Part shown: positions 1-8,442 of the stretch, piece after piece
Position numbering within the stretch: position 1 is the first letter of the stretch
Layout: each line of letters begins with the position of its first letter
Assembly: GCA_902464345.1 (NCBI GenBank)
Contig: CABQJA010000015.1
Span: 1 to 21,208 of the forward strand
Origin: an uncultured Clostridium sp.
GTDB lineage: Bacteria > Bacillota > Clostridia > Lachnospirales > Lachnospiraceae
DNA length: 21,208 bases
Reading direction: 5' to 3'
Translations under genes and position numbers: made by a program
Notes under the pieces: generated by a model
The model's database searches: none
What the model was told of the DNA's origin: nothing
The model's input: only the letters and a program-made list of their open reading frames with translations

Positions 1-16
1 AATTAGAGGCTCAACA

Positions 17-2854
17 TTAAAGGTGAAATATTCTATAGTAACACACCGTTTTTTTATTAAATGTTGGTGTCACATCATTGACTAATGTACACGCTTTCTC
101 ATTCGCATTCTCACTCGTTTTTTCCAGCAGGAAATCTTTTCCCTTGCGCCGGCTCCAGAGCATATATCCTACAACCAATACGATCATAACACATGAAACA
201 GCCGCTCCTATCGCCAGTCCGCTCTGCCGGTACACAATTCGTATATCATGCTCGCCCGCCGGTAATTTTACAGAAACCAGGGAGTTCCAAAGCGGCAGTA
301 TCTCCTGTTCTTCCCCGTCAACATATACATGCCAGTTTTTTTCATACGGAATGCTGGTAAAGAGAATTCCTTCTTTCTCTGCATTCACGGTTCCCTGTAT
401 CTCAGAGTCTGTCGCATCGGTTACCGTCATCTGCTGTCTGCTCAATACATCATATGCCTTCTGCCACTGCTCCTCATTAAAACGACTGATCTGAATCATA
501 CCGTTTGTCTGTCCATTCACAAAATCAGAAGCTGATATTTCATAATATACCTGCATTTCCTCTCCGGCCTTCAAATATCCTGCCGATGCAGCATTTCCAT
601 CAATCTCAATAAAATATTCTCCGTCCTGATCTGCCTGATAGGTAAATCCGAGATAGGAGTCCGAAAGCGGATCATATCCCTCTGCCGCAAGATTTACGGC
701 ACTGCCTTCTCCTTCAAACTGACTCATATCCAGAGTCTCTGTATCGATTGCCTCAGCCGCAATCCAATGATGATCCTTCACAATTGCCTGGCAATTTGCC
801 ACCTGCAGATTTTTGATCGGAAGATCTACCTTTTCCATCACACCGGAAATTCCACTGGTTGCCTCTGTCAGAACATTGATATTATCTGCAATTCCTCTGT
901 CCTGTCTGTCACTTTCCGCAATCATTGTTTTCCATGTTTCCTGTGCATCCTTGTTTACCATATACCCCATGGACAACACGGTCGGATTCTCATATAAAAC
1001 AAACTGATTTTCCGTAGCTGCCACCGGATAATGTCCGTATGGGTCATTCTGCCCGGTGTAAATAATACGATTACCATGTGATGGTATCACATTATTATCA
1101 CAATAAATATACTGAATATTAAGCATCGACATAACTGCCTGTGTATATCCGGCTGCCTGTATAGAATTATTACTTGTATAAACTCCCACACCCTCCAGGA
1201 ATGAACCGATATTTCCAATCGAGCTGGCAAAGATAGTAGGTGCATTATAATTCATGATCAGACCGCTGTTCATCTCGCTTAACACATCCCGTTCCGGCAG
1301 AATCCGGCTGAATCCATATGCCTGTTCCGTTGCATAAGTATCAAGGAATTCCCGGTTCTCCATAACCTCCTGTGCCACTCTGTCCGCCGAGGTATCAGCC
1401 TGTCTGAAAATCACAGAATAGCCAAAACTGCATATAATTTCCACGCAGCCGATCATTGCCAGGACATTTGCTTCCTTTCCCTTCAGATACGGAAGCAGGA
1501 GCATTGCTACCATGTAGAACAGGAATAATCCGATACTATACGTGTAAACAAACTGATATCCTATCGCCTGTGCAAATGCAAAGCACAAAACCGTAACAAC
1601 CGCCCAGCCGATTCCCAATAGCAGTCCACGCGGTACAGTCATCATCCGATAGTCATCCTTCTCCATGGTTGTCCAGGATTCCGATGCCAGGATAATGCAA
1701 TACAGGGTAAAGAACCATGAAAACCGATTTGGAAACCAGGACGGATAATGAAACATATGCATTATATAGTTCAATCCATTCAGATCAAATGCGATCAGAT
1801 ACACTGCCGTCAATAATAATTTCTTTAATCTGGTCGTTCTTTTTATCTTTGGATTCAGGAAATAGAACGAGGTCAGCATCAGCGGAAGCAGACCATAATA
1901 CAGGTTTACCTCTCCGTAACTGTCCGATGCACTTCCAATATCTATTGCCTTATTAAACACAAAGAATTCCTGCAGAATATCCCAGAAGGAAGTAAACCAT
2001 GCGCCTCCTTCATAAGAGCTGATCGAGTATGTCTGCCCCAGCATCTGAATAAATACCGGAACCAGAAGGATGCCGGATACCAGAATCGCTGCTGCGGAGA
2101 TTAGAATCACCTTCCATGATTTCTGTACGAAATATCGAAAGCTCTCAAATTCCAATGTTAAATAATATAACAGAATAAAAATGCAGAACAAACCTGCAAA
2201 ATAATAACAACTGAAAAATGCCAGTGCCAGGGAAAAGAAATAAAGCTTCCAGCCCTTATTTGCAACAAATCGCTCAAGTCCGAGCAGGATCAACGGAAAA
2301 CATACTGCCGTTGCCATAAAGTTCCAGTTAATTACATTGGAAACCACATATGTACACAAGGTAAAAGACAGTGAAAACAGCATATTGGAAATGCGATTCA
2401 CAGGCAGTGCATGCTTCGGGCGATGGGTCAGGAAATATAACATCGTTCCGTTCAGCAAAAGCAGAGTTACAACAAAGGTAATCGTACTGATCTGTAATAC
2501 ATATTCCGTTGGCACCAGTACGAACACCAATAAAAACGGATTCAGATATAATACAATATTGCTGAAGAAATTAGCTCCGAATGCTGCTCCCCATGTATGA
2601 AAAACAGATTCTCCGTTCGCCAGCTTATCCTTTAATTCTGCAGCATACGGCCAGCCCTGCAGGAAAAAGTCTCCGCTCAGTAGCGAAGCCCCCTTTCCGA
2701 ACGGCCAGAATCCCTTTACCGCAAGAACTGTCGTTACGGCAGCAATAATTATCAGACTTGAAATTACATATACGTAATATCGTTTCCACCAGTTATAAAA
2801 TCGGTTTCCCGTCTTCTGTGTTTCTTCTACCTGCACTGCTATATCTTTTTCCAT
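17..2854 (-). CDS. YfhO-family polytopic membrane protein (probable GT-C type glycosyltransferase)
   Basis: A 945-residue integral membrane protein. It has a short charged N-terminus, a first membrane segment near residues 28-46, then a loop with the family-typical S-G-D-F-F-L-Q-G-W-P pattern (about 60-70), about a dozen more hydrophobic segments to about residue 480, and a large extracytoplasmic region. Near residues 840-885 is the YfhO-type module with K-N-W-H-V-Y-V-D-G and L-P-A-G-E-H-D-I, followed by one last membrane helix (about 890-915) and a polar tail of about 35 residues. In Bacillus and Listeria, YfhO/GtlB proteins add sugars to teichoic acids using an undecaprenyl-phosphate sugar donor; the substrate here is inferred only by family. 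The start has a ribosome-binding site (AGGTGG) a few bases upstream and lies 15 bases after the mtaB stop, so it is probably the last gene of the dnaK operon. No CsbB- or GtcA-type partner is visible. Confidence 0.85.
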   Translation of the reverse strand: MEKDIAVQVEETQKTGNRFYNWWKRYYVYVISSLIIIAAVTTVLAVKGFWPFGKGASLLSGDFFLQGWPYAAELKDKLANGESVFHTWGAAFGANFFSNIVLYLNPFLLVFVLVPTEYVLQISTITFVVTLLLLNGTMLYFLTHRPKHALPVNRISNMLFSLSFTLCTYVVSNVINWNFMATAVCFPLILLGLERFVANKGWKLYFFSLALAFFSCYYFAGLFCIFILLYYLTLEFESFRYFVQKSWKVILISAAAILVSGILLVPVFIQMLGQTYSISSYEGGAWFTSFWDILQEFFVFNKAIDIGSASDSYGEVNLYYGLLPLMLTSFYFLNPKIKRTTRLKKLLLTAVYLIAFDLNGLNYIMHMFHYPSWFPNRFSWFFTLYCIILASESWTTMEKDDYRMMTVPRGLLLGIGWAVVTVLCFAFAQAIGYQFVYTYSIGLFLFYMVAMLLLPYLKGKEANVLAMIGCVEIICSFGYSVIFRQADTSADRVAQEVMENREFLDTYATEQAYGFSRILPERDVLSEMNSGLIMNYNAPTIFASSIGNIGSFLEGVGVYTSNNSIQAAGYTQAVMSMLNIQYIYCDNNVIPSHGNRIIYTGQNDPYGHYPVAATENQFVLYENPTVLSMGYMVNKDAQETWKTMIAESDRQDRGIADNINVLTEATSGISGVMEKVDLPIKNLQVANCQAIVKDHHWIAAEAIDTETLDMSQFEGEGSAVNLAAEGYDPLSDSYLGFTYQADQDGEYFIEIDGNAASAGYLKAGEEMQVYYEISASDFVNGQTNGMIQISRFNEEQWQKAYDVLSRQQMTVTDATDSEIQGTVNAEKEGILFTSIPYEKNWHVYVDGEEQEILPLWNSLVSVKLPAGEHDIRIVYRQSGLAIGAAVSCVMIVLVVGYMLWSRRKGKDFLLEKTSENANEKACTLVNDVTPTFNKKTVCYYRIFHL

Positions 2855-2869
2855 GTTTCCACCTCTGCT

Positions 2870-4240
2870 CTAGCTCCTAACCACTTCTACAACCTGATTC
2901 CGTACATCCTGCTCCGACTGCAGCGTCACTCTCTGATACCGCTCCGTATGTCCTACATACCATTGTTTTCCGGCTTCCACTTCTTCCCTGCATCCTTCTG
3001 CCAGCCGCTTCTTCTCCGTATCCAGGCATTCCTCTACCAGCACCTGTAACGGCTCACCACGAAAGCTTTCCTCGTATGCCTTCTTCTGTCCGGCTGTCAG
3101 CTCCAGCAGCTTATCACTGCGTATTGCTTTGATCTGTTCCGGCACCTGATCCGGCATCTGCTCTGCTCTGGTTCCGCGCCGTCTGGAATATTTAAATATA
3201 TGCATTTCATACAGATTCAGCTTTTTCAGATTCTCATAGGTTGTCTCAAACTCTTCCTCCGTCTCTCCCGGAAATCCCACAATGACATCGGTGGTCAGTG
3301 CCGGACGGTCAAATACCTTCCGAAGCCGCTCACAGCCTTCCATGTATTCCTCGATCGTATATTTCCGATTCATGCGCTTCAATGTCTCATTGCACGCACT
3401 CTGAAGGGACAGATGGAAATGCGGACACAGCTTTTCCACTCCTGCCAGCTCTGTCACAAATGTCTCTGTCATGATCCGCGGTTCCAGTGACCCCAGTCGT
3501 ATCCGACAGATTCCTTCGATCTCATTGATCTTCTGAATCAGCTTCAGTAACGGTTCTCCATTCAGCTTTCCATCCGAAGCAGTTTCTTTCTCCCAGTCCT
3601 TTCCATAGGAGCTCAGATGAATCCCGGTCAGCACGACCTCCTTGCAGCCCTGTGCTGCCAGGCGGCGGATCTCCTCCAGAATCTCCTCCGGTTCCCGGCT
3701 GCGGATTCTTCCGCGGACATACGGAATAATGCAATACGAACAGAACTGATTGCAGCCATCCTGAATCTTTATATAGGCTCTGGTGTGCTCCGTCATATGT
3801 GAGATCGTCAACGGCTCATACTCTGCCCCCTGATTAATATCAAACCAGTGACAGACCTCTCTGGACTGATTCCGCTTTGCAATCGCATCCTCAAGAATCG
3901 CTGCAATCTCCTTCTTGCGGTTATTTCCGACAACTATATCTACCGATAAATCATCCAGAACTTCCTTCGGCGTTGTCTGCACATAACAGCCTACCGCAAC
4001 TACCAGTGCATCTGCATTCTTCTTTCTGGCACGGTGAAGCATCTGTCTGGACTTCCGCTCTGCCATATTGGTAACCGAGCAGGTATTTACCAGATACACA
4101 TCTGCCTCGTCCTCAAACTCTGTCAGCTCGGCACCGGCCTGCTCAAGCAGCTCCCGCATACTGTCTGTCTCATATTGATTTACCTTACATCCAAGGGTCA
4201 GCGTCCCGATCCGGACACCTGCCAGGCCCTGTCTTACCAT
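2870..4240 (-). CDS. mtaB: tRNA (N6-threonylcarbamoyladenosine(37)-C2)-methylthiotransferase MtaB
   Basis: A 456-residue radical-SAM methylthiotransferase that converts t6A37 to ms2t6A37 in tRNAs reading ANN codons. An N-terminal UPF0004-type domain carries three cluster cysteines, C18 (L-G-C-K-V-N), C54 (N-T-C-S-V) and C85 (V-G-C-Y). The radical-SAM core has the C-x3-C-x2-C motif at C163, C167 and C170, and a C-terminal TRAM-like domain follows at about 375-440. The L-G-C-K-V-N-Q-Y-E-T-D start is typical of MtaB rather than MiaB. The ATG overlaps the end of thiI by 7 bases, which suggests translational coupling. In Bacillus subtilis the homologue (yqeV) directly follows rsmE in the dnaK operon; here a desulfurase-thiI pair lies between. 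The product would need Fe-S clusters and so depends on sulfur supply. Confidence 0.95.
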   Translation of the reverse strand: MVRQGLAGVRIGTLTLGCKVNQYETDSMRELLEQAGAELTEFEDEADVYLVNTCSVTNMAERKSRQMLHRARKKNADALVVAVGCYVQTTPKEVLDDLSVDIVVGNNRKKEIAAILEDAIAKRNQSREVCHWFDINQGAEYEPLTISHMTEHTRAYIKIQDGCNQFCSYCIIPYVRGRIRSREPEEILEEIRRLAAQGCKEVVLTGIHLSSYGKDWEKETASDGKLNGEPLLKLIQKINEIEGICRIRLGSLEPRIMTETFVTELAGVEKLCPHFHLSLQSACNETLKRMNRKYTIEEYMEGCERLRKVFDRPALTTDVIVGFPGETEEEFETTYENLKKLNLYEMHIFKYSRRRGTRAEQMPDQVPEQIKAIRSDKLLELTAGQKKAYEESFRGEPLQVLVEECLDTEKKRLAEGCREEVEAGKQWYVGHTERYQRVTLQSEQDVRNQVVEVVRS

Positions 4241-5415
4241 ACACTCATAACCTCTTCTGTCTCTAATGCCTGCTTCATCATATCATCGATCACATCAGCT
4301 AACAGCTTTTCGGACTCTTCGATATCCTCCAGCTTCGGCTTTGTTACCGGATGCTTTGCCACGAAGGTGGTACAGCAATCCTCATATGGGAGGATCGATG
4401 TCTCATATGTCTTAATCTTTTCTGATATATCCACGATCTCCTGCTTATCCATACCGATACACGGACGGAATACCGGATACGTGCAGACTGCATTCGTTAC
4501 CTGCAGACTGTAGATTGTCTGGCTCGCTACCTGTCCGATACTCTCGCCGGTGATCAGTGCCTGACAATCATTCTGTTCTGCCAGGATCTGTGCGATCCGC
4601 ATCATATACCGACGCATGATAATGGTGATCTCATCTTCCGGACATTTGTGATAGATTGCCTCCTGAATATCCGTAAAATGCACAATGTGCAGTCTGACTG
4701 CTCCTGCGTACTTAGAAACCAGTCTTGCCAGATCAATGACCTTCTGCTTTGCCTGAATGCTGGTATGCGGCGGTGCATCAAAATAAACTGCCTCCAGATT
4801 CACGCCTCGCTTGGATACCATATAGCCTGCCACCGGACTGTCAATACCACCGGAGAGCAATAACATACCCTTACCATTCGTTCCCACCGGCAGACCTCCC
4901 GGTCCCGGCAACGTAACGGAATAAATATAAATATTATCCCGCAGCTCTATCTGGATCATTACATCCGGATGATGCACATCGACCCTAAGCTCCGGAAATG
5001 CGTCCAAAAGCACTGCACCGGCCTCCCGGCTCACTTCCATGGAATGCATCGGATACTCTTTATTCACACGTCTGCAGTTCACCTTAAATGTAAAATCACA
5101 GTCCTCATAATTCTCGCGCACGAACGCAACCACCTGCTCCTTCAGCTCATCCCATGGCTGATTCGGAACTACCAGTACCGGGCAGATACCGACAATACCA
5201 AACACATGCTGCAGGGCTTCCACTGCCTCGTCAAAATCGTACTCCTCCAGGCAGTCCACGAAAATTCTGCCGTACTCCTTGCGTACCAGGAATTTTCCCT
5301 CGATTCGTTTCATGGCAGAGCGGATATTCTTGCATAAAATATCCTCAAACACATACCGGTTCTTTCCCTTGGTTCCAATCTCTGCATATTTGATCAAAAA
5401 TGATTTATATTCCAT
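4234..5415 (-). CDS. thiI: tRNA 4-thiouridine synthase ThiI (without rhodanese domain)
   Basis: A 393-residue tRNA sulfurtransferase for 4-thiouridine at position 8 of tRNA. It has an N-terminal ferredoxin-like/THUMP region (about 1-165) and an adenylating PP-loop domain with S-G-G-I-D-S at residues 188-193. The region P-Y-E-D-C-C-T-T-F near residues 343-351 has the conserved cysteine pair; one of these corresponds by position to the conserved Cys of the family. It ends soon after and lacks the C-terminal rhodanese domain of the Escherichia coli protein, as in Bacillus subtilis. In that short class a dedicated cysteine desulfurase (NifZ) supplies sulfur, and such a gene lies just upstream. 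The start is ATG; the nearest purine-rich site (AAGGA) is about 12 bases away, so initiation may be weak or coupled. Confidence 0.95.
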   Translation of the reverse strand: MEYKSFLIKYAEIGTKGKNRYVFEDILCKNIRSAMKRIEGKFLVRKEYGRIFVDCLEEYDFDEAVEALQHVFGIVGICPVLVVPNQPWDELKEQVVAFVRENYEDCDFTFKVNCRRVNKEYPMHSMEVSREAGAVLLDAFPELRVDVHHPDVMIQIELRDNIYIYSVTLPGPGGLPVGTNGKGMLLLSGGIDSPVAGYMVSKRGVNLEAVYFDAPPHTSIQAKQKVIDLARLVSKYAGAVRLHIVHFTDIQEAIYHKCPEDEITIIMRRYMMRIAQILAEQNDCQALITGESIGQVASQTIYSLQVTNAVCTYPVFRPCIGMDKQEIVDISEKIKTYETSILPYEDCCTTFVAKHPVTKPKLEDIEESEKLLADVIDDMMKQALETEEVMSVW

Positions 5416-5465
5416 ACTCTTATCGCTTTCCTTTTATTTTCCTCTATATCTCTTTCCTTCTAAAA

Positions 5466-5537
5466 CGCCTGACATTTCACGAATGCCGAATGTTTCATAA
5501 CTGCCTGACATTTCACAAGCACCTAGCGTTTCACAAA
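5466..5537 (-). repeat. Four-unit degenerate 18-bp tandem repeat across the desulfurase stop codon
   Basis: Read on the minus strand there are four contiguous 18-base units at 5520-5537, 5502-5519, 5484-5501 and 5466-5483. Units two and four share the 14-base core GTGAAATGTCAGGC and match at 15 of 18 positions; each of the other two matches unit two at 12 of 18. The period is six codons in the frame of the upstream cysteine desulfurase gene. The first unit contains that gene's final codons F-V-K-R and its TAG stop. Beyond the stop the frame stays open for 20 codons, to a TAG at 5460-5462. The stop codon in unit one aligns with a CAG in units two and four. Confidence 0.8.
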
Positions 5538-6668
5538 TTCCCGTCGTTTCGGCAGCTCCTCTGCCAGCACCTGCACTGCATACTCCGCTTCTTCCACTGT
5601 TGAGTACACAGAGAAGCTGAACCGCAGGGTCGCATTCAACAGCTCATCTTCTACACCGATGGCTTTTAATGTACCGCTGATGGCCGGATGATTGGATGAA
5701 CATGCCGAGCCGGAGGAACAGTAAACACCCTTTGCCTCCAGTGCATGAAGCAGCACCTCACTCCGTTCAATCCCCCGGAAGCTCACGCTCGCAATATGTG
5801 GAGCCTCTCCGGAATTATCTACAACACCGTCTAACTTTCTCACGCCATCCAGAAATGCATCCTTTACCTGACGGATACCAGCAATTTTCTCTGCATGGTT
5901 CGTATAAATGAGCTTCGCTGCCATACCGAGTCCCGCAATGCCCGGTACATTTTCCGTGCCGGAGCGGAAATCCCGCTGCTGTCCACCGCCGTATATGATC
6001 GGCTTTAATTTCACTTTATCCCGGACATAAAGAAATCCCGTGCCCTTCGGCCCATGTATCTTATGTCCGCTGACAGATAACAGATCAATCTTACATCGTT
6101 TCACTGAGATCTTTAATTTCCCATATGCCTGAATCGCATCTACATGGAATAAAATATCCGGATTCGCCTTTTTTACGATCCTGCCGATTTCTTCGATCGG
6201 TTCAATCGCTCCGATCTCATTATTTACCATCATCACAGATACCAGAATTGTCTCCGGGCAGATTGCCTGTTTCAGCTCCTCCAGATCCACATGCCCCTGC
6301 CGGTCGACATCCAGAAATGTGATCCGGAAGCCCTGTTCTTCCAGAAACAGCAGCGGATTATATACAGATGCATGTTCAATTCTCGTAGATATGATATGGT
6401 TTCCTCTTCTCCGGTTTGCAAAGGCGGCTCCGATCAGTGCCATATTGTTCGACTCTGTACCTCCGGAGGTGAAAATAATCTCCCTTGGCTCTGCCTTCAG
6501 CGTACCGGCAATGATTTCCTGTGCCTCTTTTATATACTGACCTGCCTCTGCGCCCTTCCGGTGTCTCGAAGACGGATTACCATAATCCAGATCCATAACC
6601 TTTTTTACGATCTCCTGTACCTCGGGTGCCACCCGTGTGGTCGCTGCATTATCAAAATATGCTTCCAT
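5523..6668 (-). CDS. Cysteine desulfurase, NifS/IscS family (NifZ-like partner of ThiI)
   Basis: A 381-residue class V aminotransferase-fold, PLP-dependent enzyme that takes sulfur from L-cysteine as an enzyme-bound persulfide. Visible signs are the N-terminal Y-F-D-N-A-A-T-T motif, T-S-G-G-T-E-S-N-N at 67-75, H99 before the PLP ring, the S-G-H-K-I-H-G-P-K-G motif with Schiff-base lysine K203, and the catalytic cysteine C323 in C-S-S-G-S-A-C-S-S. It lies directly upstream of thiI, as nifZ does in Bacillus subtilis, so its main acceptor is probably ThiI for s4U8; MtaB and general Fe-S assembly could also benefit. No iscU or sufU gene is present. The start has AAGGAG seven bases upstream. The 3' end enters an 18-bp tandem repeat, described separately. 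Confidence 0.93.
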   Translation of the reverse strand: MEAYFDNAATTRVAPEVQEIVKKVMDLDYGNPSSRHRKGAEAGQYIKEAQEIIAGTLKAEPREIIFTSGGTESNNMALIGAAFANRRRGNHIISTRIEHASVYNPLLFLEEQGFRITFLDVDRQGHVDLEELKQAICPETILVSVMMVNNEIGAIEPIEEIGRIVKKANPDILFHVDAIQAYGKLKISVKRCKIDLLSVSGHKIHGPKGTGFLYVRDKVKLKPIIYGGGQQRDFRSGTENVPGIAGLGMAAKLIYTNHAEKIAGIRQVKDAFLDGVRKLDGVVDNSGEAPHIASVSFRGIERSEVLLHALEAKGVYCSSGSACSSNHPAISGTLKAIGVEDELLNATLRFSFSVYSTVEEAEYAVQVLAEELPKRREFVKR

Positions 6669-6711
6669 TGACCTGCTCCTTCTGTCTGTTATCGGTCGTT
6701 TTCATCCATGC

Positions 6712-7452
6712 TCAGTCCTGTTCCAGCTCAAACATCAGAATCGACAGAACCGCCATCCCGGCAGTCTCCGTCCGCAATATCCGGTGTCCAAGTGTAATGC
6801 ACTCCGCACCGATCTTCTTTGCTGCTTCTACCTCTGCTTCTTCAAAGCCGCCCTCCGGACCGATAAATATTCCCAGTGTTTTCCTGCCCGGTACCCGTTG
6901 AATGACATCCTTTGCATACCGGATTCCCCTGGCATCCTCATAGGGAATCAGATTCATTTCCAGTCCCGCTGCATCCTGCAATGCCTGTGTAAACGTCATG
7001 ACCGGTTCTACGGTCGGAATCCTGCTGCGCTTCGACTGCTTTGCCGCACTTAATGCGATTGCATTATACCGTTCAATCCGTTTTGCGGCCTTCTTCTCGT
7101 CCAGCTTTACAATGGAACGCTTCGTCATGACCGGAACGATCCGGGTTGCTCCAAGCTCTACGGCTTTCTGGATGATCAGCTCCAGCTTATCACCCTTCGG
7201 AAATCCCTGATACAGGGTAATCTCTGTCGGCAGCTCTGCCGCACTGTCCAGAATATCCAGTACCCGGAGTCTGGCCTCTTCCTCCAGATATTCCGTGATC
7301 TCACATATATACTCCCGGTCACTGCCATCACCGACCGTTACCTGTTCACCGATCTTCAGCCGCAGGACATTCTTCATATGATTCCAGTCTGCACCGCATA
7401 TACGGATATATTCACCCTTACAGGCAGACTGCTCTGCAAAAAAACGATACAT
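6712..7452 (-). CDS. rsmE: 16S rRNA (uracil(1498)-N3)-methyltransferase RsmE
   Basis: A 246-residue SPOUT-class methyltransferase that methylates U1498 (E. coli numbering) in 16S rRNA using S-adenosylmethionine. It has an N-terminal PUA-like RNA-binding domain (about 1-70) with H-M-K-N-V-L-R, then the trefoil-knot domain. The SAM-binding knot signatures are G-P-E-G-G-F at 198-203 and L-G-H-R-I-L-R-T-E-T-A at 221-231. The length is normal for the family. It starts 12 bases after the prmA stop, with AGGAG six bases before the ATG, and so is part of the dnaK operon, as yqeU is in Bacillus subtilis. Confidence 0.96.
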   Translation of the reverse strand: MYRFFAEQSACKGEYIRICGADWNHMKNVLRLKIGEQVTVGDGSDREYICEITEYLEEEARLRVLDILDSAAELPTEITLYQGFPKGDKLELIIQKAVELGATRIVPVMTKRSIVKLDEKKAAKRIERYNAIALSAAKQSKRSRIPTVEPVMTFTQALQDAAGLEMNLIPYEDARGIRYAKDVIQRVPGRKTLGIFIGPEGGFEEAEVEAAKKIGAECITLGHRILRTETAGMAVLSILMFELEQD

Positions 7453-7464
7453 AGTTACTCCTGC

Positions 7465-8442
7465 TTACTTCTGCTTTGCTGTAAAACTTACCCAGTCCTT
7501 CATATGAGTTGTTTCTATAATCTCAAATCCATTGTCCAGCAGTGCCTGTCGGACTGCCTCTTCCTTGGTGTTAATGATTCCGGAAGAGATAAAGATTCCA
7601 TCCGGCTTCATATACGGTGCAACCGTAGCAGATAACGGTATGATCACATCCGCCAGAATATTCGCCACGACAATGTCATACTGCGGAAGGCTTCCCTTTT
7701 CCTGTGCCATCTTTTCCGGAAACTCCGCATCTCCGATCACATCCCCACGCATAAACGCGGCCTGTGTCTCCGGGATATGGTTCACACGACAATTCTCCAC
7801 ACTGGCCTCAACCGCCAGCGGATCAATATCTACGCCAAATACCTGTCCGGCGCCCAGCTTTGCTGCAATAATGGATAAGATTCCGCTTCCGCAGCCGACA
7901 TCCAGAACAGTCTCCGTCCCTGTCAGATACTTCTCCAGCTGCTCGATACACAGCTTTGTCGTCTCATGGGAGCCGGTACCAAATGCGGTGCCCGGATCGA
8001 TCTCAATCATAATATCCCCCGGTTTCCGCTCTACCTCTGATTCCGGAATCCAGGTCGGCTTGATCAGAATCTGATTCAGCCAGAACGGATGAAAGAACTC
8101 CTTCCAATTATTGATCCAGTCCTTATCCTCTGTCTCATCCAACGTGATCTTACCGGTTCCGATATCCATGTACTGCCGCATATCTTCCAGCGCAGCCTCA
8201 ATCTCTTTCACCAAAGCATCTACATCCGTCTCCGGATTGTCTATATAACACGAAATGAGGGCAATGCCATCATCCGGTGGAAGCTCCGGAAGGATATCAA
8301 TATACATTGCCTTCCTGTCTTCCTCTGATAACGGAACCTTGTCCTCAACCTCAATACCCTCGACGCCTAATTCGCCGAGGGTATAGCTTATCATATCTTC
8401 TGCTTCAGTGGTTGTTTCTATGGTTATTTTCTTCCATATCAT
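7465..8442 (-). CDS. prmA: Ribosomal protein L11 methyltransferase PrmA
   Basis: A 325-residue class I SAM-dependent methyltransferase that trimethylates ribosomal protein L11. An N-terminal substrate-recognition domain (about 1-110) is followed by a linker and the Rossmann-fold domain. Key signatures are F-G-T-G-S-H-E-T-T at 154-162, the SAM-binding D-V-G-C-G-S-G-I-L-S at 181-190, and the V-A-N-I-L-A motif around N261 in place of the N-P-P-Y of other families. Its ATG overlaps the dnaJ stop in an ATGA, so translation is coupled to dnaJ. The gene corresponds to yqeT of the Bacillus subtilis dnaK operon. Confidence 0.96.
   Translation of the reverse strand: MIWKKITIETTTEAEDMISYTLGELGVEGIEVEDKVPLSEEDRKAMYIDILPELPPDDGIALISCYIDNPETDVDALVKEIEAALEDMRQYMDIGTGKITLDETEDKDWINNWKEFFHPFWLNQILIKPTWIPESEVERKPGDIMIEIDPGTAFGTGSHETTKLCIEQLEKYLTGTETVLDVGCGSGILSIIAAKLGAGQVFGVDIDPLAVEASVENCRVNHIPETQAAFMRGDVIGDAEFPEKMAQEKGSLPQYDIVVANILADVIIPLSATVAPYMKPDGIFISSGIINTKEEAVRQALLDNGFEIIETTHMKDWVSFTAKQK

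Noticed and set aside
1..75. ACACC/GGTGT inverted repeat with T-run near the end of yfhO as a terminator
   Set aside because: The stem is only about five bases, the loop holds the T-run, and it lies inside the coding sequence; the true 3' region is outside the window.
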